DNA of 64,000 bases from Thiorhodococcus minor (GTDB taxonomy: Bacteria > Pseudomonadota > Gammaproteobacteria > Chromatiales > Chromatiaceae), in assembly GCF_010820565.1 (NCBI RefSeq), contig NZ_JAAIJQ010000007.1:1-64000 (forward strand). The letters run 5' to 3'. Positions 1 through 6,540 of the stretch are shown here, one piece after another. The notes below the pieces were generated by a model that searched no databases, had not been told where the DNA came from, and was given only the letters and a program-made list of their open reading frames with translations. Numbering within the stretch: the stretch's first letter is position 1; every line of letters starts with the position of its first letter. A program made the translations under genes and the position numbers.

Positions 1-185
1 CACTGCAGCAGCGCTCGCGTGCGCAGGCGCACCGGTTCGTGCTGATGACCGCAGTGCGGGCAGATGAACCCCTGTGGCCAGCGCCAGCGCTCAAGGGCCT
101 GCTCGCACTGCTCCTCGGTTCCGTAGTCCGCCAGAAACTGCTGTAGACTCAAGCCCTTCTGAAACTGAATCTGATTCTGTGCCAT
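1..185 (-). CDS. IS1595-family transposase, N-terminal part (cut by window edge)
   Basis: Reading the minus strand from the ATG at 185 gives an open frame to the window edge that begins MAQNQIQFQKGLSLQQFLAD and continues through a YGTEEQCEQAL segment to a zinc-ribbon start (ICPHCGHQ). This arrangement, a short helical start followed by 'WRWPQGFxCPxCG', is typical of the N-terminus of IS1595/ISXO2-type DDE transposases. Only about 61 residues are visible, so the catalytic DDNK/E domain and the other end of the element lie outside the window. The gene points away from the truncated polyamine-binding-protein gene, so the element's start-side end lies between 186 and about 268. Whether the transposase is intact cannot be judged here. 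Confidence 0.72.
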   Translation of the reverse strand, partial: MAQNQIQFQKGLSLQQFLADYGTEEQCEQALERWRWPQGFICPHCGHQHEPVRLRTRALLQ

Positions 186-265
186 GGCGTCTCTCCACCC
201 GATTGCCCTACTTGAAGTTTAGGCCGGTGGGGGCTGAGTCGGCTGAGATTCGTGAATAATCAGAT
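1..265 (-). mobile_element. Start-side end of an IS1595-like insertion sequence (partial)
   Basis: The element is inferred from the transposase start at 185 and from the abrupt loss of polyamine-binding-protein homology near 265. The host protein matches its family up to VSDYL and then reads a short foreign tail to a stop at 219. The exact terminal inverted repeat cannot be fixed without the other end, so the right boundary is approximate. Confidence 0.5.
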
Positions 266-1205
266 AGTCCGATACCTCCGCGATCACCTGCGGGTCGAGC
301 AGATAGGCGATCAAGGCGTGGGCGGCCTCTGAATTGGGGGCGTCCTTGGGGATGGCCATGACGTCCGTCCAGAGGGCGGCGCCTTCGCGCGGGATGCGGT
401 AGGCGACCTCGATGCCCTTGTCCGCCTCCTCGGCGCGCTCTTGCGCCTGCAGCACGTCGCCCGAGTAGCCCTGCGCGACGCAGAAGTCGCCGTTGGCGAG
501 ATCCGTGATGTATTGCGAGGAGTGGAAATAGCGGATGTGCGGATAGATTGCGCGGATCAGCTCCGCGGCGGCATCCAGATCGGCCTTGTCCAGGCTGTTC
601 GGATCCTTGCCGAGATAGACGAGTGCGGCCGAGAAGACCTCCGTTGGGTCGTCGAGCAAGGCGATGCCGCAGCTGGCGAGCTTGGCGGCCTTGTCCGGAT
701 CGAAGATCAATGCCCAGGTGCTCAGGTCGGCGTCAGTGCCCAGGGCGGCCTGGATCTTGGCGGGATTTACGCCCAGCCCGGAGGTGCCCCACATATAGGG
801 CACCAGGTAGCGGTTGCCGGGATCGACTGCTGCCAGGCTTGCCATGATCTCCGGATCCAGCTTGTCGAGTCCCGGCAGTTTGGACTTGTCCAGCGGCTGA
901 TAGAGGCCGGCCTTGATGTGACGCGCCGCGAAGGGGCGCGCGGTCGGGAAGATGAGATCATAGCCGCTGCTGCCCGCGAAGAGCTTGGCCTCGAGCACCT
1001 CGTTGGCGTCATAGACGTCGAGCACGGGGCGGATTCCCGTCCGCTCCTGGAAGCTGGCGAGCGTGTCCTCCGCGAAGTAGTCGCTCCAATTGTAGACGTG
1101 CACCTCCTCCGCGGCCTGAATCGCCGTGGAGAGGCCCAGTATGAGCGCGCAAGCCAGGGTGCCAAGAGCTTTGAGTGGATGAGTCAACTGCCACCTCGTC
1201 GTCAT
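219..1205 (-). pseudogene. Periplasmic spermidine/putrescine-binding protein (PotF/PotD type), 3' end replaced
   Basis: This is the solute-binding protein of a polyamine ABC importer. Residues 1-31 form a Sec signal peptide ending AIQA. The mature start EEVHVYNWSDYF is the classic PotD/PotF opening, and GSSGYDLIFPTARP and VPYMWGTSGLGVN are conserved ligand-cleft segments. Homology stops at VSDYL. The family normally continues with about 35-40 further residues, a 'Y-A-N-x-N-A' stretch and a C-terminal helical segment. Here 13 unrelated residues (IIHESQPTQPPPA) precede the stop, next to an IS1595-type transposase start. I infer that the insertion sequence removed the C-terminus, so the product is probably unstable or non-functional. 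No permease or ATPase gene is adjacent on the visible side. Confidence 0.8.
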
Positions 1206-1492
1206 GAGAGCGTAACAATCCGGTCTGGCCGGTTAAGATGTCCTCGGTGCTCATCCTACTGCATGTCATGCGCTCCTGGCGCGCGGAGGGGATGGGTGGG
1301 GTCTCGCAGCGCCTTTCTCTCTCGTTTTCGCTAGGCTGCCGCGGCAACTGCCCCTGTCCCGGCGCAAGCCGCCGCGGCCATGCCCGAGCGTCCCCCCCAG
1401 CGACAGGGGCGCGAGGCGCGGAAGGCTTGGAGTTGCGCCTGATCGGTCCCATTGAACAGTCGCTAAGTCAACACTTTAAGAGGGCTTTTGTC

Positions 1493-2473
1493 TTGGCCGA
1501 TCGTGATCTGCCGGATTCGGGACAAACCTTTCGAATCGGGACCGTCTCGCGGCTCACCGGCGTTCCGACCGATACCCTACGCGTTTGGGAGCGCCGCTAC
1601 CATGTGGTGACGCCAGTGCGATCCGAGGCAGGCACGCGGCACTATGCGGCGGAAGACGTCGGCCGCCTCTCGCTGATCAAGCGCTTGGTCGACGGCGGCG
1701 ATGCCATCAGCAGCGTGGCCAACCTGTCGCTGGAGGATTTGCGCGAGCGGATACGGGGTGCGGAGCTGCCGGAGCGCTTTTCGAGCGTCGAGCGTGCCTG
1801 CCGGGTCGTGGTCTGCGGCCACCAGCTCGCCGGCCGTCTGAAGGCCGAGACCATCCATCGTCAGGGCGTCGATTTCGTCGGGCTGTTCGGCTCGCCCGAG
1901 GAGCTGACAGCGGCCAAGCCGGAGCAGACGGCCGATGTCCTGGTGCTCGAGCTGCCGACCCTGCAAGCCGAGCGCCTGCGCGAGATCGGGCCGCTCCTAC
2001 ACAGCTGTGGCGCGGAGCGTGCCTTGGTGATCTACGGCTTTGCGACCCGCTCCGCGCTGAGCATGCTGGACGCGGCGCGCATGATCGCCCGGCGCGCGCC
2101 AGTGGACCTGGATACGGTCTGCCAGGAGTGCGTCGCCATGTCGTCCGGACTTGGGAGGGCGGCTCCGGAGCGCCAGGCCAGCGTGCTCGAGGGGCTGGGT
2201 GCCTCGCCGCCGCGCAGGTTCGACGATGGGGAGCTCGCGCGGCTCGCCGCCGTCTCATCGGAGGGCGACTGCGACTGGTCCCGGCACCTGGTCGATCTGG
2301 TGTCGGCCTTGACCGCCTTCGAGACCTTCAGTGCCGAGTGCATCGGGCGCGGCTCCGAAGACCCTGCGCTCATCGCCTACATCGGCGCCTGCACGGCCCG
2401 TGCGCGCTCCCTCATGGAGACCGCATTGGAGCGCACCGCCTTGGCAGGGGAGCAGGATCCCGCGCTCGACTGA
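1493..2473 (+). CDS. MerR-type regulator with a degenerate cobalamin-binding-like C-terminal domain
   Basis: The N-terminus carries a MerR winged helix-turn-helix (FRIGTVSRLTGV, then DTLRVWERRY, then GTRHYAAEDVGRLSLIKRLVD). About 200 residues follow whose alternating beta-alpha pattern resembles the B12-binding half of CarH/LitR regulators. The cobalamin-ligating DxHxxG motif is not visible, so the domain may sense something else or only mediate contacts. The frame is open from 1238, but residues upstream of about 1493 do not look like protein. I chose the TTG at 1493, which has AGAGG 9-14 bases ahead and leaves a short lead into the helix-turn-helix; this start is uncertain. The gene diverges from the truncated polyamine-binding-protein gene. 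Confidence 0.72.
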   Translation: MADRDLPDSGQTFRIGTVSRLTGVPTDTLRVWERRYHVVTPVRSEAGTRHYAAEDVGRLSLIKRLVDGGDAISSVANLSLEDLRERIRGAELPERFSSVERACRVVVCGHQLAGRLKAETIHRQGVDFVGLFGSPEELTAAKPEQTADVLVLELPTLQAERLREIGPLLHSCGAERALVIYGFATRSALSMLDAARMIARRAPVDLDTVCQECVAMSSGLGRAAPERQASVLEGLGASPPRRFDDGELARLAAVSSEGDCDWSRHLVDLVSALTAFETFSAECIGRGSEDPALIAYIGACTARARSLMETALERTALAGEQDPALD

Positions 2474-2566
2474 TTCGAGGGGGCGCTTGGGGCTAGAATA
2501 GCGCTCTGAGCCCCGATCTTAGCGTTAGGTGCTCCGCTCACTCATCAAGCCCCCTGGATTCAACCT

Positions 2567-4159
2567 ATGATTTCGCTCCTGGACTATGGCGCGGGCAACG
2601 TCCGCAGTCTGCGCAATGCTATTCACGCCCTTGGCTTCACCCTGACCGAGATCGAGCGGGCCGAGGATATCCTCAAGGCCGAGCGTCTGATCTTTCCCGG
2701 TGTGGGTGCCTTCGGAGCGGCCATGGAGCGTTTGCATCGGCTCGGCTATGTCGAGCCACTCAAGGCCTATCTCGCCGAGGGCAGGCCCTATCTCGGGATC
2801 TGTATCGGGCTGCAGACCTTGTTCGAGGGCAGTGAGGAATCTCCCGGCGTCGAAGGGCTCGGCCTGATTCCGGGGCGGATTCGACGCTTCGACCATGAGG
2901 CGCTCTCCGTGCCCCACATGGGATGGAACGACGTGCGGGTCGAGCGCGCCTCTCCGCTCTTCGCCGACTATGCGGGTGAAAAGCTCTATTTCGTGCATTC
3001 TTACCGCGCCGAGCCGAGTCCTGAGAACGCCGATTGGCGGCTTGCGACCACGGACTATGGCGCACCCTTCCTCAGCGCCGTCCAGAAGGGACGGGTCGGT
3101 GCGGTTCAGTTCCACCCCGAGAAGAGCGGCGAGGCCGGCCTGCGTCTGCTGCGCCACTTCCTGGCCGGCGAGGATACGCTGACCCCGGACCTGGAGCGCC
3201 CAGCCACGCGGGCGCCGACGCACTTTGCCAAGCGCATCATCGCCTGTCTCGACGTGCGCTCCAACGACGCGGGCGACTTGGTCGTCACCAAGGGCGATCA
3301 GTACGACGTGCGCGAGTCGGGCGAGGTCCGCAACCTGGGCAAGCCCGTCGAGCTGGCCCAGCGCTACTACGAGGAGGGCGCGGACGAGATCACCTTCCTC
3401 AACATCACCGGCTTTCGCGACTTCCCGCTGTCGGATCAGCCGATGCTGGAGGTTCTGAAGCGGACCTCGGAGAACGTCTTCGTTCCGCTCACCATCGGCG
3501 GCGGTATCCGTGAGTTCACCGACGCCAACGGCAAGCACTATTCGGCCCTCAGCGTGGCGGACGAGTATTTCCGCTCGGGCGCCGACAAGATCTCCATCGG
3601 CTCGGACGCCGTCTATGCCGTCGAGGCCTACAAGGCGCGGGGCGGCGTCAAGGACGGTAGCACCGCCATCGAGCAGATCGCCGAGGTCTACGGCAATCAG
3701 GCCGTCGTTATCTCGATCGATCCTCGCCGCGTCTACGTGGACGCGCCGAGCGTGACCGACCACGACACGGTCGCAACCCAGGTGCCTGGGCCGAACGGCG
3801 AGCGCTACTGCTGGTTTCAGTGCACGGTGAAGGGCGGACGCGAGGGGAGCGACGTGGACGTCGTCGAGCTGGCGCGTGCCTGCGAGGATCTTGGCGCTGG
3901 AGAGATCCTCCTGAACTCCATCGACCGCGACGGCACCGGGGTGGGCTTCGACATCGAGCTGATTCGCGCCGTTCGTGAGGCGGTGAGCATCCCGGTCATC
4001 GCCTCGAGCGGTGCGGGCTGCGTCGAGCATTTCGCCGAGGTCTTCGCGGCCACAGGTGTCGAGGCCGCCTTGGCGGCGGGTATCTTCCATCGTCGGGAGG
4101 TCCCGATCGAGGCCGTGAAGACCTATCTGCGCCAGCACGGGGTCGAGACGCGGACCTGA
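2567..4159 (+). CDS. hisHF: Bifunctional imidazole glycerol phosphate synthase HisHF (eukaryote-like fusion)
   Basis: One 530-residue protein carries both subunits of IGP synthase, which turns PRFAR and glutamine into imidazole glycerol phosphate and AICAR in histidine biosynthesis. Residues 1-200 are the HisH glutaminase with nucleophile Cys79 in GICIGLQ and partners His183/Glu185 in QFHPEKS. Residues 221-530 are the HisF barrel with catalytic Asp229 (ACLDVR) and Asp385 (ISIDPRR). Most bacteria encode separate hisH and hisF genes. This fusion, the insertion around NGKHYSALSVADEYFRSGAD and the wording VYGNQAVVISIDPRRVYV match yeast HIS7/plant HISN4-type enzymes. No other his gene is nearby. 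The ATG follows the preceding gene by 93 bases. Confidence 0.95.
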   Translation: MISLLDYGAGNVRSLRNAIHALGFTLTEIERAEDILKAERLIFPGVGAFGAAMERLHRLGYVEPLKAYLAEGRPYLGICIGLQTLFEGSEESPGVEGLGLIPGRIRRFDHEALSVPHMGWNDVRVERASPLFADYAGEKLYFVHSYRAEPSPENADWRLATTDYGAPFLSAVQKGRVGAVQFHPEKSGEAGLRLLRHFLAGEDTLTPDLERPATRAPTHFAKRIIACLDVRSNDAGDLVVTKGDQYDVRESGEVRNLGKPVELAQRYYEEGADEITFLNITGFRDFPLSDQPMLEVLKRTSENVFVPLTIGGGIREFTDANGKHYSALSVADEYFRSGADKISIGSDAVYAVEAYKARGGVKDGSTAIEQIAEVYGNQAVVISIDPRRVYVDAPSVTDHDTVATQVPGPNGERYCWFQCTVKGGREGSDVDVVELARACEDLGAGEILLNSIDRDGTGVGFDIELIRAVREAVSIPVIASSGAGCVEHFAEVFAATGVEAALAAGIFHRREVPIEAVKTYLRQHGVETRT

Positions 4160-4164
4160 TCTGA

Positions 4165-5025
4165 ATGCCGCGGCTCGTCGTCATCCTCGTCGCCGTTTTG
4201 GGGCTGCTCCCCCTTGCGGGCTGCTCGCCAATCGGGACTGGAAAGGCGGGGGATGGCGACGAAGCCGCCAGCTTGAGCCGCGGTGAGCGGCTCTCGATGA
4301 TCGCCGCCTGTCACTTGCTGCGGGTCGGGCAGTGGAACGATGTGGCCGTGACCGACACCGTGGTCATCGTGGCGGCGGACACCTACAAGATCCCCGTCGA
4401 GTCGATCATCGAGCGCTCGAGCCAGCTCGCCCAGGATTACCAGGACAGCCCCTCGGATCTGGTTGCGCGTGCCGTCGCTGCCTGCCAGCAGCTCCAGCGG
4501 GTAACGGGTGTGGTCTCCGCCTTGGTGCGCTTCGAGCCGGATGGCAGGCTGCGCACCGTCTGGCTGCGCATCGACGGCGTCGAGATCACCCCAGGCTTCG
4601 CCAAGCGGACGGCCGCCGAGCTGCGCCGGCGCAAGGCCATCGGTCTCGTCATCAATAGCCCGGGCGGCTCGGTCTACGAAGCGCGCACGCTCGGTCGCTA
4701 TCTGCGCGCGAACGGCCTGCGCACCGCGGTCGACGGCTACTGCGCCTCGGCCTGCGTGGATGTCCTGGCGGGTGGCGTCGAGCGCTATGTCACGGGCGAT
4801 GCAAAGCTGGGTGTGCACCAGAGCAAGGTGCCGAGCCGCTACAGCACGCACGAGGGCGGACAGCTCTATGTCGCGGACTCCTTCCTCTATCTGCGCGAGA
4901 TGGGCATCGACGCCGATGTCGCCATCGCGGCTGCGGCCGTTCCCAACGACCAGATCCTGCTCATCCCCATCCCCGAGGCCTTGGCGACCGGCCTGGTCAC
5001 AGGTGTCGTCGACGGTTTCGAGTAA
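4165..5025 (+). CDS. Lipoprotein with ClpP/crotonase-like fold (COG3904-like)
   Basis: The N-terminus is a lipoprotein signal (VLGLLPLAGCSP) with the lipobox cysteine at residue 20. The C-terminal half has the hallmarks of periplasmic ClpP-like proteins: an INSPGGSVYEA segment that would form the oxyanion strand-turn, a candidate nucleophile in GYCASACV, and a downstream LGVHQSK segment. These resemble SppA/ClpP-like serine proteases grouped as COG3904. The middle region (residues 40-110) is helical and unrecognised. The gene starts 5 bases after hisHF ends and may be cotranscribed, though no functional link is evident. Proteolytic activity is an inference from the motif layout. Confidence 0.65.
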   Translation: MPRLVVILVAVLGLLPLAGCSPIGTGKAGDGDEAASLSRGERLSMIAACHLLRVGQWNDVAVTDTVVIVAADTYKIPVESIIERSSQLAQDYQDSPSDLVARAVAACQQLQRVTGVVSALVRFEPDGRLRTVWLRIDGVEITPGFAKRTAAELRRRKAIGLVINSPGGSVYEARTLGRYLRANGLRTAVDGYCASACVDVLAGGVERYVTGDAKLGVHQSKVPSRYSTHEGGQLYVADSFLYLREMGIDADVAIAAAAVPNDQILLIPIPEALATGLVTGVVDGFE

Positions 5026-5032
5026 GCTCGGC

Positions 5033-5081
5033 CGCCAGCCGCCAGCCGCCAGCCGCCAGCCGCCAGCCGCCAGCCGCCAGC
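5033..5081. repeat. Seven perfect tandem copies of CGCCAGC
   Basis: Seven uninterrupted 7-base units occupy 49 bases, starting 7 bases after the stop codon of the lipoprotein gene. Related CCAGCC/TCCAGC motifs recur elsewhere in the window (17754-17780, 30437-30457, 30561-30579, 56394-56410), but only here are they expanded in tandem. Confidence 0.95.
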
Positions 5082-5104
5082 CGGGCCTTGGTCATCAGTC
5101 GGGC

Positions 5105-5177
5105 GGGTGGACGAGCGCGAGCGAAGTCCACCGAATCCCGCGCCGGTGTTGGTGGACTGCGCTGCGCTTGTCCACGG
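5105..5177 (-). repeat. A-type palindromic intergenic repeat (copy 1, inverted)
   Basis: The element consists of two arms, GGTGGACGAGCGCGAGCGAA... and ...CTGCGCTTGTCCAC, around a CCGAATCCCGCGCCGG centre. It is the reverse orientation of the copies at 13168, 16676 and 18973. Each arm ends in a GTGGAC/GTCCAC palindrome, so the transcript could fold into a long hairpin. Confidence 0.85.
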
Positions 5178-5310
5178 GAGACAACTGGCCGAAACGATGA
5201 TCGACGCCGCCAGTCGCCAGCATTGCCCCAAAATCGTCCCGTGCTCGGGTCGCCCTTGGTCGCTGACTGACTGATTTATCTCGATCTTTGTGCGATTTCA
5301 ATACTGACGA

Positions 5311-5340
5311 TTTACATAATTACCAATTTTAATAGATAAC
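5311..5340 (+). promoter_or_regulatory. Candidate sigma-70 promoter upstream of rnfB
   Basis: TTTACA (5311-5316) and GATAAC (5335-5340) are separated by 18 bases within an AT-rich island, about 155 bases before the rnfB start. The match is five of six and four of six positions to the consensus boxes. This is a candidate only. Confidence 0.3.
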
Positions 5341-5495
5341 AATTCCGTAAACTGCCCACGTTCTTTGCGGTGGCGTCTCTGCGCTGCCCTTCTTCAGCGA
5401 TGACCGGTGCCTTGCCGGAATCCTGAGCTTGGTGATGCGGTACTTACCCTCCGGGTCCGCGCTCCCCTGTTTGCCCTTCGCCGGACTAGCAGTTT

Positions 5496-6362
5496 ATGGC
5501 AACCATTTTGACCGCCGTGGGCTTCATGACCGCGCTAGGCGCGCTACTCGCCTTGCTATTGGTCATCGCAAACAAGCGGCTTTACGTTTTCGAAGATCCG
5601 CGCATCGACCAGGTCGAGGGCCTGCTGCCCATGGCCAATTGCGGTGCCTGCGGCACGGCCGGCTGTCGGCCTTTTGCCGAGATGCTGGTGAAGGGCGAGA
5701 CGGAGCCCTCGCGCTGCACGGCGAACTCCAAGTCGATGAATCAGATTATCGCCGACTTCCTCGGCGTGGATATGGGCGCGAGCGAGAAGCGCGTGGCCCG
5801 GTTGGCGTGCGCCGGCGGCGGCAACGTGGCCTATGTGCGTGCCAACTATACGGGGATGAAGTCCTGTCGTGCCGCAGCCCTAGTCTCGGGCGGCGGCCGC
5901 GGCTGCTCCTGGGGCTGTCTGGGCTTCGGGGACTGTGAGGTGGTGTGTGAGTTCGATGCCATCTCTATGAATGCCCAAGGCATTCCAGTGGTGATCGAGG
6001 ACAAGTGCACCGCTTGCGGCGACTGCGTGACGGTCTGCCCCAAGGATCTCTTCAGCTTGCATCCGGTGAGTCACCGGCTCTGGGTGGCCTGCCTCAATCT
6101 GGAGTTCGGCGACCTCGCCGAGCACCACTGCGAAGTGGCCTGCACCGCCTGTGGCCGCTGCGAGCAGGATTCGCCGGAGGGTCTCATCACCATCCACAAC
6201 AACCTGGCGGTCATCGACTACTCCAACAATAGCCTGGCCTCCAAGGTCGCTATCGAGCGCTGCCCCACGGGCGCGATCGTCTGGCTGGAAGAAGACGGCG
6301 CTGTCCTCAAGGGACGCGATGCCCGAAAAGTGCTTCGCAAGCGGGCGCTGCCGGTGGGATGA
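5496..6362 (+). CDS. rnfB: RnfB, iron-sulfur subunit of the Rnf electron-transport complex
   Basis: RnfB passes electrons between ferredoxin and the membrane Rnf core. One N-terminal membrane helix (residues 1-25) anchors it. The Fe-S domain follows with the NCGACGTAGC motif (about residue 50), then a cysteine cluster (MKSCRAAA, GCSWGCLGFGDCEVVC) and two ferredoxin-like clusters (CTACGDCVTVCP and CTACGRCEQDSP). At 288 residues it is longer than the enterobacterial protein (about 190). The second ferredoxin motif ends in DSP where a CP is usual, so its fourth ligand is altered. The gene stands alone ahead of nifJ instead of beside rnfA or rnfC, giving the order rnfB-nifJ-rnfCDGEA. Confidence 0.9.
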   Translation: MATILTAVGFMTALGALLALLLVIANKRLYVFEDPRIDQVEGLLPMANCGACGTAGCRPFAEMLVKGETEPSRCTANSKSMNQIIADFLGVDMGASEKRVARLACAGGGNVAYVRANYTGMKSCRAAALVSGGGRGCSWGCLGFGDCEVVCEFDAISMNAQGIPVVIEDKCTACGDCVTVCPKDLFSLHPVSHRLWVACLNLEFGDLAEHHCEVACTACGRCEQDSPEGLITIHNNLAVIDYSNNSLASKVAIERCPTGAIVWLEEDGAVLKGRDARKVLRKRALPVG

Positions 6363-6380
6363 GCCTGAGCCAGCAGGCTC
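6361..6380. other. Hairpin immediately after rnfB
   Basis: GAGCCTG and CAGGCTC form a perfect 7-base-pair stem around a 6-base loop, overlapping the last bases of the rnfB stop codon. No T-run follows, so it is more likely a processing or stability element than a strong terminator. Confidence 0.5.
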
Positions 6381-6402
6381 CCGGGCGCCCCCCTGCTCGA
6401 GA

Positions 6403-6422
6403 TTGATTTAGAGGGCGATCAA
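6403..6422. promoter_or_regulatory. TTGAT-N10-ATCAA inverted repeat between rnfB and nifJ
   Basis: The perfect half-sites resemble those of FNR/CRP-like regulators, but the spacing is 10 rather than the usual 4 bases. It lies about 120 bases before the nifJ start. It could be an operator of another dimeric regulator or chance. Confidence 0.25.
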
Positions 6423-6540
6423 AGATTCGGTGCAAGGAGGCCGATGACCTGATCCGACGATAACGAACAGATCCACCCCGCGCGTGCGCCGCCAAGCGGC
6501 CAAGGTGCGCCCGAGGGTGACTCAACACGAGAGAAGGCCG

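Larger units (their letters stand above)
5026..5495. other. 470-base intergenic region: tandem repeat, palindromic repeat, AT-rich promoter zone
   Basis: Between the lipoprotein gene and rnfB there is no convincing gene. The stretch holds a 7-base tandem repeat (5033-5081), a copy of the A-type palindromic repeat (5105-5177), and then a strikingly AT-rich block (about 5270-5350) in this GC-rich sequence. The AT-rich block is the likely promoter region of the energy cluster. Confidence 0.7.

Noticed and set aside
2525-4138. Long minus-strand frame opposite hisHF
   Set aside because: No family resemblance; the hisHF catalytic motifs on the plus strand explain the region.
5033-5081. Tandem array as a CRISPR or origin iteron
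   Set aside because: Units are 7 bases, contiguous, GC-rich, without spacers or an AT-rich unwinding zone directly adjoining, and no replication gene is near.
6403-6422. FNR box
   Set aside because: Half-sites match but the 10-base spacing does not fit the FNR consensus; kept only as an unassigned palindrome.
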